Of a DNA stretch of 64,000 nucleotides, positions 8,764-17,219 are shown one piece after another; position 1 is the stretch's first letter; every line of letters starts with the position of its first letter. Source of the DNA: UBA2336 sp031395485 (GTDB taxonomy: Bacteria; Bacteroidota; Bacteroidia; Cytophagales; Cyclobacteriaceae). The translations under genes were made by a program, and so were the position numbers. Where the stretch lies: NCBI GenBank assembly GCA_031395485.1, contig JANNUS010000017.1:124001-188000 (forward strand), read 5' to 3'. Below the pieces are notes generated by a model. That model ran no database searches and was not told the DNA's origin. It worked only from the letters and a program-made list of their open reading frames with translations.

Positions 8764-9740
8764 GGGTAGTAACTGGCCGACCGAATCACAATATTGTTTT
8801 TATCGGGTGAAGTGAGTGTGTAGCTGAACGTATTGGTAGTAGAATACGCACCAATTTCACCGCTATTCGACAGCGCAAGAAAAGCTACATGAAGATCTCT
8901 CGACTTCTCACCACGTTTTTTAACGACTCGTTTGATGGCCTCTTCGCATGCTTCTTGAGGAGTTCTTCCCTGACGCATTAACTCAACAATTGTATGACTC
9001 CCGGAAATACGGATCATCTCCTCACCTACTCCCGTGGCAGTTGCCGCACCTACTTCACCATCAACATACAAGCCTGCACCGATAATTGGTGAGTCACCCA
9101 CACGTCCGTGCATTTTATAGGCCATACCACTGGTACTACAGGCGCCCGAAAGGTTCCCATTTATATCCAGTGCAAGAATACCGATTGTATCATGTTGACC
9201 GGGATCATGAAATGGTTTGTATTCTGATTTTTTAAGCCACTCCTTCCAGGCTTTCTCTGATTCTTTTGTAAGCAGGTTTTCTTTTTTAAATCCATTTTCA
9301 AGGGCAAATTGTTCTGCTCCCTTTCCTACCAGCATAACATGAGGAGTTTTTTCCATCACAGCCCGTGCTATCGAAACCGGATGCATAAAGCCTTGTACAA
9401 AAGCAACCGACCCACAATTACTTTTTTCATCCATGATGCACGCATCCAATGTTACCTTGCCTTCGCGATCCGGTAATCCGCCATACCCAACCGATGTATC
9501 TTTTGGATCAGCTTCCGGAACCCGAGCACCTTTTTCTACTGCATCCAATGCATGTCCTCCAGCGGATACCACTGACCAGGCAGCGTCATTGGCACGCGTA
9601 TTATTCCACGTTGATACAACTATGGGTTTATTCTCCAACGAATCACTGAATCCGAAAACTTTGTGAAGGGGCAATAGCGTTGCTCCAAAAGCGGTTAGTT
9701 TGAGAAAGTCTCTTCGGGTTTTTTGTTTTGATGCGCTCAT
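8760..9740 (-). CDS. N4-(beta-N-acetylglucosaminyl)-L-asparaginase (glycosylasparaginase), Tat-exported
   Basis: 326 residues of the Ntn-hydrolase isoaspartyl/glycosylasparaginase family, which cleaves the GlcNAc-Asn bond of glycopeptides after autoproteolysis. The cleavage and nucleophile motif is HDTIG, with Thr185 expected to become the new N-terminus of the beta chain. GRVGDSPIIGAGLY and GVGEEMIR in the beta chain are typical. The N-terminus has a twin-arginine motif, KTRRDFLKLTAFGATLLPL, so the folded precursor should go to the periplasm. It lies upstream of cutC in a two-gene unit with a 4-bp overlap. Confidence 0.92.
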   Translation of the reverse strand: MSASKQKTRRDFLKLTAFGATLLPLHKVFGFSDSLENKPIVVSTWNNTRANDAAWSVVSAGGHALDAVEKGARVPEADPKDTSVGYGGLPDREGKVTLDACIMDEKSNCGSVAFVQGFMHPVSIARAVMEKTPHVMLVGKGAEQFALENGFKKENLLTKESEKAWKEWLKKSEYKPFHDPGQHDTIGILALDINGNLSGACSTSGMAYKMHGRVGDSPIIGAGLYVDGEVGAATATGVGEEMIRISGSHTIVELMRQGRTPQEACEEAIKRVVKKRGEKSRDLHVAFLALSNSGEIGAYSTTNTFSYTLTSPDKNNIVIRSASYYP

Positions 9741-9806
9741 GTATGAATTGTTATGTGCAAAAGTTACTAAAACATCAACACTTTAGCATCCTAAAATACA
9801 GGAGAC

Positions 9807-10313
9807 TTATTCAATCACTCTTCGTGCAGTTCTAAATCGTTGCTGATAATACTCAGCGTATAGATTAGTTTCTACCACACCCAGTGAACTGGAGGCATGT
9901 ATAAATTTTACATTATCCTTTTTCTTAACATCGGTCACAAGACCAACATGTGTTATTTCTCGCTTCTTTTTTCCGGTAGCAAAAAAGACCAAGTCGCCCG
10001 GTTGAAGCTCCTTCATATCTACCTTCATTCCAATTTTACTTTGCGCTTCCGAAGTGCGGGGTAATGGCAAATTTATCGCCTTGAAAGAATTCAGCAACAA
10101 GCCTGAACAATCCATCCCCGAACGCGTGGTACCTCCATACTTATAAGGAGTACCCACATAAGTGCGGGCGGTAGAGACTACTTTATCTATCTTATCATCT
10201 CTCACATTGGCCTTCTTGTGCGATGCACACGATGCCAGAAAAAGTGTTGCGAGAAGAGTAACCGATAGAAGAAGCTTTTGACTAATTTTAAGCCGAAAAA
10301 ATAGCTTCATCAT
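9807..10313 (-). CDS. NlpC/P60 family lipoprotein, cell-wall peptidase
   Basis: 168 residues from the ATG at 10313 (or the adjacent ATG at 10310). A lipoprotein signal ends in LASC with Cys29. The C40 peptidase domain follows, with catalytic Cys69 in MDCSGLL, His122 in ITHVGLV and His139 in FIHASSS; YVGTPYKYGGT precedes the Cys as in Spr/NlpC endopeptidases that cut peptidoglycan stems. The reading frame stays open to 10400, but that extension runs into glcD and past a promoter box at 10335-10342, so the shorter protein with a clear lipobox is preferred. Confidence 0.9.
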   Translation of the reverse strand: MMKLFFRLKISQKLLLSVTLLATLFLASCASHKKANVRDDKIDKVVSTARTYVGTPYKYGGTTRSGMDCSGLLLNSFKAINLPLPRTSEAQSKIGMKVDMKELQPGDLVFFATGKKKREITHVGLVTDVKKKDNVKFIHASSSLGVVETNLYAEYYQQRFRTARRVIE

Positions 10314-10334
10314 TACGTTTAAAAAATCATCCGT

Positions 10335-10342
10335 CAAATATA
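10335..10342 (-). promoter_or_regulatory. Bacteroidota-type -7 promoter box for the NlpC/P60 gene
   Basis: TATATTTG on the minus strand matches TAnnTTTG, about 22 nt before the ATG at 10313. It fits the chosen start and excludes the longer frame. It lies only 9 bp from the glcD start codon on the other strand. Confidence 0.5.
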
Positions 10343-10350
10343 AAGTATTC

Positions 10351-11766
10351 ATGGCATTTGTAGAAGTCACCCCGTCCATACTAAGCGAATTTGAGGCCAT
10401 AGTAGGAAAAGAAAATATCTTAGTTGATGTTGAAAAACGCCAAGCGTACGCACACGATGAAACCGAAGACTATTCCTTTTTGCCAGATGTGGTATTGAAG
10501 CCCGGTACACCTAATGAGATAAGTGACATCCTGAAGCTTTGTAATACGTATGGAATTCCGGTTACTCCGCGCGGTGCTGGCACTGGGTTGAGTGGTGGGG
10601 CATTGCCGATTAAAAAAGGTGTTTCTCTTTCGATGGAACGGTTCAATAAGATTTTAAACATTGATGAGATGAACCTACAAGCAACTGTTGAGCCTGGCGT
10701 GATTACAGAAGTGTTTCAAAATGCCGTGAAGGAAAAAAACTTATTCTATCCTCCCGATCCTGCCAGTAAAGGTTCTTGCTTCATCGGTGGCAACGTTGCC
10801 GAAAATAGTGGCGGTCCAAAGGCCGTAAAATATGGGGTGACCCGCGACTATGTTTTAAATCTGGAAGTCGTATTGCCAACAGGCGAAATTATTTGGACCG
10901 GAGCAAACGTGCTAAAGAATTCTACCGGATATAATCTAACACAACTCATGTGCGGAAGTGAGGGGACGCTAGGCATCATCACCAAAATTGTATTTAAGCT
11001 TCGAGGATATCCTCAAAAAAATGTTTTATTGCTGATTCCCTTCATCACAAATGAAGAGGCCTGTAAAGGCATCGCCAGTATTTTTACGGCTGGCATTCAA
11101 CCATCAGGTATGGAGTTTTTTGAACGCGAAGCTGCATTGAAGACGATTGACTATGTTGAAAAAATTTATGCAAGCAAGGTGACAACTTCTTTTCCGGAAT
11201 CCATGGATGCGTACTTACTGTGTGAACTGGACGGAAATGATGATGAGGTATTGATGCGGGATGCTGAACGCGTAATGAGTGTGCTCGAAAATTTTCAGTG
11301 CGGAGAGATATTGTTTGCTGAAACCAGTGCACAAAAAGAAGAACTATGGAAAATCAGAAAGAATATCTCACCGGCCGTAAATGCGTATTCGCTTACCAAG
11401 TCTGAGGATGTTGTAGTGCCGCGTGCAAACCTTCCAAAATTAATTACGGGTATAAAAGAAATTGGGAAACGCTACGGATTTAATTCAGTTTGCTTTGGCC
11501 ATCTGGGCGATGGCAACTTACATGTAAATGTATTGAAAGAACAAATCAGTGATGCAGATTGGAATACCAAGATTGTTGACGGAATAGGAGAAATATTTAA
11601 GCTCACCGTTTCATTGGGCGGAACGCTTTCTGGAGAGCACGGCATTGGAATCGCTAAACGTCCCTATATGTCTATAGCAATGAATGAGATGAACCTGGAG
11701 TTGATGCGCGGAATAAAAAAGGTGTTTGATCCAAAAGGAATTCTGAATCCCGGAAAAATCTTCTAA
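10351..11766 (+). CDS. glcD: FAD-linked oxidase, glycolate/D-lactate dehydrogenase GlcD-like
   Basis: 471 residues. The N-terminal PCMH-type FAD domain shows PGTPNEISDILKLCNTYGIPVTPRGAGTGLSGG and the FAD-binding segment PPDPASKGSCFIGGNVAENSGG; the C-terminal cap contains the family's CFGHLGDGNLHVN and ends with GTLSGEHGIGIAKRPY and FDPKGILNPGKIF. It oxidises 2-hydroxy acids such as glycolate or D-lactate; the substrate cannot be fixed from sequence. No glcE or glcF partner is adjacent, so it may act alone or with an Fe-S protein elsewhere. Confidence 0.92.
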   Translation: MAFVEVTPSILSEFEAIVGKENILVDVEKRQAYAHDETEDYSFLPDVVLKPGTPNEISDILKLCNTYGIPVTPRGAGTGLSGGALPIKKGVSLSMERFNKILNIDEMNLQATVEPGVITEVFQNAVKEKNLFYPPDPASKGSCFIGGNVAENSGGPKAVKYGVTRDYVLNLEVVLPTGEIIWTGANVLKNSTGYNLTQLMCGSEGTLGIITKIVFKLRGYPQKNVLLLIPFITNEEACKGIASIFTAGIQPSGMEFFEREAALKTIDYVEKIYASKVTTSFPESMDAYLLCELDGNDDEVLMRDAERVMSVLENFQCGEILFAETSAQKEELWKIRKNISPAVNAYSLTKSEDVVVPRANLPKLITGIKEIGKRYGFNSVCFGHLGDGNLHVNVLKEQISDADWNTKIVDGIGEIFKLTVSLGGTLSGEHGIGIAKRPYMSIAMNEMNLELMRGIKKVFDPKGILNPGKIF

Positions 11767-11767
11767 G

Positions 11768-11857
11768 ATGGCATTCCGTAAAACCCTTCTTCTCATTGTT
11801 ATTCTGGAACTACTGATTACCTACTTAAAACGGAGCACTCCCATTAAAACTTCTTAA
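11768..11857 (+). CDS. Possible 29-residue membrane peptide
   Basis: One base after the glcD stop an ATG opens a 29-codon frame (MAFRKTLLLIVILELLITYL, then KRSTPIKTS) with one hydrophobic helix and a basic tail. There is no clear ribosome-binding signal beyond coupling to glcD. It could equally be chance in the 107-bp gap before asnB. No family recognised. Confidence 0.25.
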   Translation: MAFRKTLLLIVILELLITYLKRSTPIKTS

Positions 11858-11873
11858 CTTCAACAAAAAAACT

Positions 11874-13781
11874 GTGTGTGGCATAACCGGAATTTTTGCG
11901 TTTAACCTTGTTGGCAAATTCAATAAGATTCATACGGCCACTGCAACAAATGCCCTTTCTAAGCGAGGCCCTGATTTTCATAATGTTTATCTGGACGACT
12001 GGGTGGGGCTTGGTCATCGCAGGCTCTCTATTATAGACACTTCGGCAATTTCACATCAACCCATGTGGGATGAAAGCAATCGCTACTGCATTGTATTCAA
12101 TGGCGAAATCTTTAATTATCAGGAGTTAAAACAAGAACTCACAGCAAAAGGAATTTCGTTCTTTTCTCAATCCGACACCGAAGTACTTTTAAAGCTTTAC
12201 ATTCTTGAAAAAGAAAAGTGCCTCAACAAGCTCAACGGCTTCTTCGCTTTTTGTATTTACGATAAGCAAGAACAATCATTCTTTATAGCCCGCGATCGAT
12301 ACGGTATAAAACCGTTACTGTATCTGCACGATGAACACAAGTTTCTGTTTGCTTCTGAGATGAAGGCAATCATTCAGTATGGAATTGAAAAAGAGCTGGA
12401 TTATACTGCACTCTATTCATACCTGCAACTCAATTATATTCCGGCACCTAATACGATCTTTAAAAATGTTAAAAAACTTTTGCCCGGACGCTATCTAAAA
12501 GTGCAGAATCAAAAACTGGAGATAAATGCCTACTACGAAATACCCTATAATCCGGAAGCTGTTGCTGAGAATACCATTTCATATGATGATGCTAAAAATA
12601 AATTTGCATCACTCCTTGAAAGTTCCGTGCAACGCAGGCTTATTTCTGATGTGCCACTTGGAGCTTTTTTAAGTGGCGGAGTAGATTCCTCGGTGATTAC
12701 CGCATTAGCTAGTAAACACAAACCTGACTTACATACTTTTTCAGTTGGATTTAAGGATGAGAAATTTTTTGATGAGACCGTATATGCAAGACTTGTAGCG
12801 AAACATTTCAAAACTGAGCATACTGTATTCTCGCTAACGAATGATGATCTATATAAACACGTTCATGATATTTTAGATTACATCGATGAGCCGTTTGCAG
12901 ACTCCTCTGCGATTAACGTTTACATTCTAAGCAAAGAAACACGTAAACATGCTACCGTAGCGTTGTCGGGTGATGGAGCCGATGAGCTTTTAGCGGGATA
13001 TACAAAACACGCGGCATTTCATCGTGTACTCAACAAAGGCTGGAAAGAAGATCTGGTAACTTCCCTTCTTCCGATTTGGAAGTTGATGCCGCAATCGCGA
13101 AGTAATCCGATGGCTAATAAAGCCAGACAACTTACCAGATTTGCAGAGGGAATGAAGCTTTCCTCAAAGGAACGTTACTGGCGATGGGCCGGATTTGTAG
13201 ACGAAGAAAAAGCAATGAAATTGTTCTCAGACAAGTCCAAAGCAAGTTTGTCGCGGGAAGACTATTACAACCAAAAGGCAGAAATACTAAAATCAATTCC
13301 TGATCAGGAAAACATCAATGATATTCTCTATACGGATATAAAACTTGTTCTCCCGAACGACATGCTCACGAAAGTAGATCTCATGAGCATGGCTAATGGA
13401 TTAGAAGTGCGCGTACCTTTTCTGGATTATGAAGTGGTGAATTTTCTTTTTACACTTCCGCAGCAGTTTAAGATCAACTCAAAAATCAGGAAGCGCATTT
13501 TACAGGATACGTTTAAAGATATTTTACCAGCACAACTTTACAACCGCCCGAAAAAAGGGTTTGAAGTTCCTTTGCTAAAATGGTTCCGCAACGAAATGAG
13601 ATCATTGATTATGGATGATCTGCTTTCGAAGAAATTGATTGAAGAACAAGGTATTTTCAATTATACGGAAATAGAAAAATTGAAACGTCAATTATTCTCC
13701 TCAAACCCTGGTGATATACATGCGCGTATTTGGGGCTTGATTGTATTTCAGCATTGGTGGAAGAAATACTTTGGACTTTAG
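11874..13781 (+). CDS. asnB: Asparagine synthase (glutamine-hydrolysing)
   Basis: 635 residues. Translation must begin at GTG 11874, because this gives MCGITGIF with Cys2 as the class-II glutamine amidotransferase nucleophile. The N-terminal domain (about 1-210) has RGPDF, GLGHRRLSIID and FNGEIFNYQELK; the synthetase domain holds the ATP pyrophosphatase loop SGGVDSS and LSGDGADELLAGY. Length matches the bacterial long form. The same family also builds amide bonds in surface glycans, but there is no glycan gene next to it, so ordinary asparagine synthesis is the simplest reading. DUF4260 follows 17 bp later. Confidence 0.93.
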   Translation: MCGITGIFAFNLVGKFNKIHTATATNALSKRGPDFHNVYLDDWVGLGHRRLSIIDTSAISHQPMWDESNRYCIVFNGEIFNYQELKQELTAKGISFFSQSDTEVLLKLYILEKEKCLNKLNGFFAFCIYDKQEQSFFIARDRYGIKPLLYLHDEHKFLFASEMKAIIQYGIEKELDYTALYSYLQLNYIPAPNTIFKNVKKLLPGRYLKVQNQKLEINAYYEIPYNPEAVAENTISYDDAKNKFASLLESSVQRRLISDVPLGAFLSGGVDSSVITALASKHKPDLHTFSVGFKDEKFFDETVYARLVAKHFKTEHTVFSLTNDDLYKHVHDILDYIDEPFADSSAINVYILSKETRKHATVALSGDGADELLAGYTKHAAFHRVLNKGWKEDLVTSLLPIWKLMPQSRSNPMANKARQLTRFAEGMKLSSKERYWRWAGFVDEEKAMKLFSDKSKASLSREDYYNQKAEILKSIPDQENINDILYTDIKLVLPNDMLTKVDLMSMANGLEVRVPFLDYEVVNFLFTLPQQFKINSKIRKRILQDTFKDILPAQLYNRPKKGFEVPLLKWFRNEMRSLIMDDLLSKKLIEEQGIFNYTEIEKLKRQLFSSNPGDIHARIWGLIVFQHWWKKYFGL

Positions 13782-13798
13782 CCTAAATAATTAATAAA

Positions 13799-14152
13799 AT
13801 GAAAAATCTTTTACGGGTGGAAGAAGCAGCCATGTTGGGGCTTGCCATTTATCTCAACTCATTTTTACCCTTTCAGGGATGGGTATTTTGGGCTTGGTTT
13901 CTGGCGCCTGATCTGGGAATGCTGGGATACCTTATTAATGCACGAGTAGGATCCTTTACCTACAATCTTGTGCATCACAAAGGAATTGCCATTTTACTTT
14001 ACTTCGCTGGTTTTTTTCTGGTAATTCATGAACTCACGCTGGCAGGAGTTGTGTTATTTGGGCACAGTTCATTCGACAGAATTGTGGGTTATGGATTAAA
14101 ATATCCTGATAACTTTAAGAATACACACTTGGGGTGGATTGGAAAATCATGA
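13799..14152 (+). CDS. DUF4260 family membrane protein
   Basis: 117 residues with three to four hydrophobic segments: EEAAMLGLAIYLNSFLPF, FWAWFLAPDLGMLGYLI, AILLYFAGFFLVIHELTLAGVVLF. The conserved features FLAPDLGMLGY, YNLVHHK and SSFDRIVGYGLKYPD(N)FKNTHLG identify the DUF4260 family, whose function is unknown. Its stop overlaps the AraC-type regulator's ATG by 4 bp (ATGA), so it may be read through into the metal-resistance genes, though it could simply be the gene that happened to be upstream. Confidence 0.85.
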   Translation: MKNLLRVEEAAMLGLAIYLNSFLPFQGWVFWAWFLAPDLGMLGYLINARVGSFTYNLVHHKGIAILLYFAGFFLVIHELTLAGVVLFGHSSFDRIVGYGLKYPDNFKNTHLGWIGKS

Positions 14153-14706
14153 AATTATATATTAAGAATATGGTTTGTGGACGTTGTAAAATTGCGGTAC
14201 AGCAGGCGCTTGACGCTCACAACTTTCCCTACAATCAAATTGAACTCGGAGAAGTAGAACTTTCCACGGAACCCTCAGAGCAACAACTTCTTAATTTTAA
14301 AAAAGAAATTGAAAAACTTGGTTTCGAATTAATCGAAGACCAAACCGCTCGTTTTATTTCACAAATAAAAAGAGTAATCATTGCTTCCGTACGCGATGAA
14401 ACAAAGAAGAAAATAAAACTTTCTGCAGAGATTGCTGAGGCGTTACATAAAGACTATACTTCCCTAAGTAACTTATTTTCTTCTATAGAAGGGATTACCA
14501 TCGAACAATTTTCTATTCTGCAAAAAATTGAATTTGTAAAAGAGTTACTGGTGTATGATGAATTATCGCTGAGTGAAATTGCTCACAAACTACACTATAG
14601 CAGTGTACAACATATATCCAACCAGTTTAAGAAAATAACAGGTCTGACACCCAGCCATTTCAAGAAAATAGGCGAGCAAAAGCGCAAACCACTGGATCAG
14701 ATATAA
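14149..14706 (+). CDS. AraC-family regulator with CxxC metal-binding-like N-terminus
   Basis: 185 residues from the ATG at 14149. The first 70 residues look like a degenerate heavy-metal-associated fold: MKLYIKNMVCGRCKIAVQQ, with Cys10 and Cys13 at the site of the HMA CxxC motif, then GEVELSTEPSEQQLLNFKKEIEKLGFELI. The C-terminal 90 residues are an AraC-type double HTH with ELSLSEIAHKLHYSSVQHISNQF and KKITGLTPSHFKK. I infer a metal-sensing activator of the genes downstream. A GTG at 14134 would add five residues, but the ATG overlapping the DUF4260 stop is better. The resistance operon starts 76 bp downstream. Confidence 0.82.
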   Translation: MKLYIKNMVCGRCKIAVQQALDAHNFPYNQIELGEVELSTEPSEQQLLNFKKEIEKLGFELIEDQTARFISQIKRVIIASVRDETKKKIKLSAEIAEALHKDYTSLSNLFSSIEGITIEQFSILQKIEFVKELLVYDELSLSEIAHKLHYSSVQHISNQFKKITGLTPSHFKKIGEQKRKPLDQI

Positions 14707-14714
14707 TTCTTTCC

Positions 14715-14729
14715 CAAAATTCTATAACT
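14715..14729 (+). promoter_or_regulatory. Repeated 15-bp motif upstream of the HMA-MauE gene (copy 1)
   Basis: CAAAATTCTATAACT, 53 bp before the ATG at 14783. The same word with a single change (A to T at position 10) occurs at 15505-15519. Both are directly upstream of genes of the metal locus, so this could be the operator of the adjacent AraC-type regulator or a promoter element. Inference only. Confidence 0.35.
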
Positions 14730-14782
14730 CCTTTTTTACTCTTTCTGCGTTAATTTGAGTGCGAATCAAAATCAAAAATAGT

Positions 14783-15502
14783 ATGACACACTCCTACACC
14801 GTAACAGGAATCACCTGTGAAGGCTGCGTAGCTAAGGTAAAAAGCAAATTGCTTATGCATCCTGATGTACTTTCAGCCGATGTGAAACTAGAAGGCCAGA
14901 AGGCAACTATTACCATGCAAAAACATTTAACAGTGGCTGAACTGCAGGAAGCCATTGGCATTGATACCAAATATAAAATCAGCGCAGATACTACTGACCA
15001 CAGTCATTACACGATGAAGGAGGAAGAGACAAAATCTTGGCTTGCTACTTACAAACCCCTTCTGCTGATTGCAGGCTTTATTGCTGGTGTCTCCATTCTC
15101 ACTGCCAATGGCAGTCTACACGCGGGTATGAATACCTTTATGGCAGGATTTTTTCTTGTGTTTTCCTTCTTCAAACTACTGGACTTGAAGGGGTTCGCCA
15201 ACAGCTATGCGATGTATGACCTGTTGGCAATAAGGGTACCTGCTTATGGTTTCGTATACCCATTCATTGAGTTAGCATTGGGTATTGCCTTTCTTACCGG
15301 TTTCAATCCCTCATTTACCAATTGGGCGACCATTGTTGTTATGGGCCTTAGCAGCATAGGCGTAATTAAGAGTGTTTTGGATAAGAAAAAGATTCAGTGT
15401 GCTTGTTTAGGTGCTGTTTTCAATCTCCCAATGAGTACCGTTACCATCATTGAGAATCTTTTAATGGTAGCGATGGCTGCCTACATGGTGCTAACACATT
15501 AA
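14783..15502 (+). CDS. HMA-domain / MauE-DoxX-like membrane protein, metal transport or redox
   Basis: 239 residues from the ATG at 14783 (a GTG at 14759 is less likely). Residues 1-70 are a heavy-metal-associated domain with GITCEGC (Cys12, Cys15). A short His-containing linker (TDHSHYTM) leads to four or so transmembrane helices with the MauE-like pattern, including ELALGIAFLTGF, and a Cys pair in KKIQCACLGAVFNLPMSTVTIIEN near residue 200. That combination suggests a membrane carrier or redox partner handling a soft metal such as Cu or Ag. It is the first structural gene after the regulator. Confidence 0.8.
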   Translation: MTHSYTVTGITCEGCVAKVKSKLLMHPDVLSADVKLEGQKATITMQKHLTVAELQEAIGIDTKYKISADTTDHSHYTMKEEETKSWLATYKPLLLIAGFIAGVSILTANGSLHAGMNTFMAGFFLVFSFFKLLDLKGFANSYAMYDLLAIRVPAYGFVYPFIELALGIAFLTGFNPSFTNWATIVVMGLSSIGVIKSVLDKKKIQCACLGAVFNLPMSTVTIIENLLMVAMAAYMVLTH

Positions 15503-15504
15503 CT

Positions 15505-15519
15505 CAAAATTCTTTAACT
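15505..15519 (+). promoter_or_regulatory. Repeated 15-bp motif upstream of the His-rich gene (copy 2)
   Basis: CAAAATTCTTTAACT, 14 of 15 identical to 14715-14729, in the 27-bp gap between two genes of the metal locus and 10 bp before the next ATG. It runs into TAACTTTA, one base from the TAnnTTTG box, so this copy may form part of an internal promoter. Confidence 0.35.
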
Positions 15520-15529
15520 TTACGATACA

Positions 15530-15955
15530 ATGCTGAAAAAACTGATCCTTGTTTACGTGTTTATATTCTCCTACGCAGGAGCAATACTGCACAGCATTGT
15601 ACCTCACCACCACCATAGTTCACAGCAGGAAGCAAAAGAACATCACCACCATGATCATCTTTCTAAACACTCTCATGGAGAGGATCATCAAGATGATAAA
15701 GATCGTGACCAAGAAAGTTCTCCTTATCTCTTCACGCATAGTGCAAATACAGACGTGCTGGGCAACCACGCTTATGTAGATACTGTTGTAAAAAGTAAAA
15801 AAGCAGTTAAACTATTTTCGATTCACGCTGACCCTCCTGTCCTTAATCTTACAATCGCAAAACAGGTCTTTCATCCACCCTCGGATGACCTCATTACAAA
15901 TAGTTCCGCTTACCTTTTCGGTGCATTACGCGCACCCCCGATTTCTCTTATTTAA
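15530..15955 (+). CDS. Histidine-rich exported protein of the metal locus
   Basis: 141 residues. A hydrophobic N-terminus (KKLILVYVFIFSYAGAILHS) is followed by clusters of histidines (PHHHH, EHHHHDHLSKHSHGEDH) and then a neutral 70-residue tail containing HADPPVLNLTI. No family is recognised. The His clusters and position between the HMA-MauE gene and the efflux genes suggest a periplasmic metal-binding or buffering role, by analogy with other small His-rich proteins in such operons. Bacteroidota metal loci often carry a protein of this kind. Confidence 0.7.
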   Translation: MLKKLILVYVFIFSYAGAILHSIVPHHHHSSQQEAKEHHHHDHLSKHSHGEDHQDDKDRDQESSPYLFTHSANTDVLGNHAYVDTVVKSKKAVKLFSIHADPPVLNLTIAKQVFHPPSDDLITNSSAYLFGALRAPPISLI

Positions 15956-16028
15956 GACTTACTAAGTCTCTCTGATTTCTCATGTGCTTTTGGAGCCGTG
16001 AGCAGCTATTCACTTTTATTTCACAATT

Positions 16029-17219
16029 ATGAAAACAAGTATTGCAAAATACTTTGCATGGATTGCTTTAACGATAACAGTTAATGTACTCCATGCACAA
16101 AACATTCTAACAGAACAAGCCGCACTTGACTCTGCCATGAAGTACAGCCCATTGTTAAAGTCAGCTGAGCTTCAGGTAAAGCAAAGTAATTATTTGCGTA
16201 AAACAGCTTTCAGTCTTCCCAACCCGGAAGTGATAGCGGAGAGTCCATCAGGTACCTTTTACGCAGTAGGTGTCCTGCAATCTGTTGAGTTCCCAACCGT
16301 GTACATTAAACAGGGACAGGTATTGAAACAACGAGCGTTACTTGCAGAGAAGGAGCAGGTTTTGACAACAACCGAAGTAAAACGCTTGATCCGTTCGCTT
16401 TACCTGAATGCGCAGTATAACCAACAACTCCGCGATCAGTTAAAATACCAGGACAGTCTCTACAATCAAATACAGCTTTCTGCTAAACGGCAGTTTGAAG
16501 CAGGTGTGATCGACTACCTCGCCAAGACCTTTGCTGAATCACAATACGGAGAAGTCCATAATCAATACACACAATCAGAAAATGCCTTGAGCGCAACTCT
16601 ACAACAGTTGAAGCTCTATACAGGTATAATTTCAGAGCCAGGAGTTAATCAACTAACTAAACTACCGGCATTGACGACTAAGACCGATGAAAGTGCGCTG
16701 GAACAAAGTCCGGTAGTTCAATACACAATGCAAAATCAATACGTAAGCCAACGGCAACTTTCGCTGGAACGGAACCGTGCTTTACCTGGGCTTGTTTTTG
16801 GTTACCTAAATCAAAGCGGCAAAGAAACGGAAACATACTATCGCTTTAGGGTTGGTGTTACGGTCCCGCTTTGGTTCTGGCAATACAGTGGCAACATTAA
16901 AGCAGCTAAAGCAGGTTTAGAAATATCTGAACAACAAACTATTGCCCGGAAACAACAACTTACTGCAGATCTGCAAACAGCTATGAGCGAATACACTTCA
17001 GCGCAACAAGCATTGACATATTATGAAGTCAATGGTCTTCGTCAAGCCGATGATATTATCAATGCCTCAAAACGTTTTTTTGAAAGCGGGAAAACGGATA
17101 ACATCACATACATCCGCAACATCAATGACGCCTATGCAATCAAGAGAACGTACCTCGAAACACTTAGAAATTATAATCAGAGCATTATCAACATTAACTA
17201 TATAACTGGGGATTTATGA
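16029..17219 (+). CDS. TolC-family outer membrane efflux protein (CzcC/CusC-like)
   Basis: 396 residues with a signal peptide cut near LHA-QN and two long alpha-helical repeats typical of TolC-type proteins (DSAMKYSPLLKSAELQVKQ; LRQADDIINASKRFFESGKTDNITYIRNIND). It would form the outer-membrane duct for the periplasmic adaptor and RND pump encoded downstream. The length is on the short side of the family, as in CzcC-type members. Its stop overlaps the adaptor's ATG by 4 bp, strongly suggesting coupling. Confidence 0.9.
   Translation: MKTSIAKYFAWIALTITVNVLHAQNILTEQAALDSAMKYSPLLKSAELQVKQSNYLRKTAFSLPNPEVIAESPSGTFYAVGVLQSVEFPTVYIKQGQVLKQRALLAEKEQVLTTTEVKRLIRSLYLNAQYNQQLRDQLKYQDSLYNQIQLSAKRQFEAGVIDYLAKTFAESQYGEVHNQYTQSENALSATLQQLKLYTGIISEPGVNQLTKLPALTTKTDESALEQSPVVQYTMQNQYVSQRQLSLERNRALPGLVFGYLNQSGKETETYYRFRVGVTVPLWFWQYSGNIKAAKAGLEISEQQTIARKQQLTADLQTAMSEYTSAQQALTYYEVNGLRQADDIINASKRFFESGKTDNITYIRNINDAYAIKRTYLETLRNYNQSIININYITGDL

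Noticed and set aside
10314..10400. Longer start of the NlpC/P60 gene
   Set aside because: It would overlap glcD by 50 bp and pass a promoter box; the shorter start has a proper lipoprotein signal.
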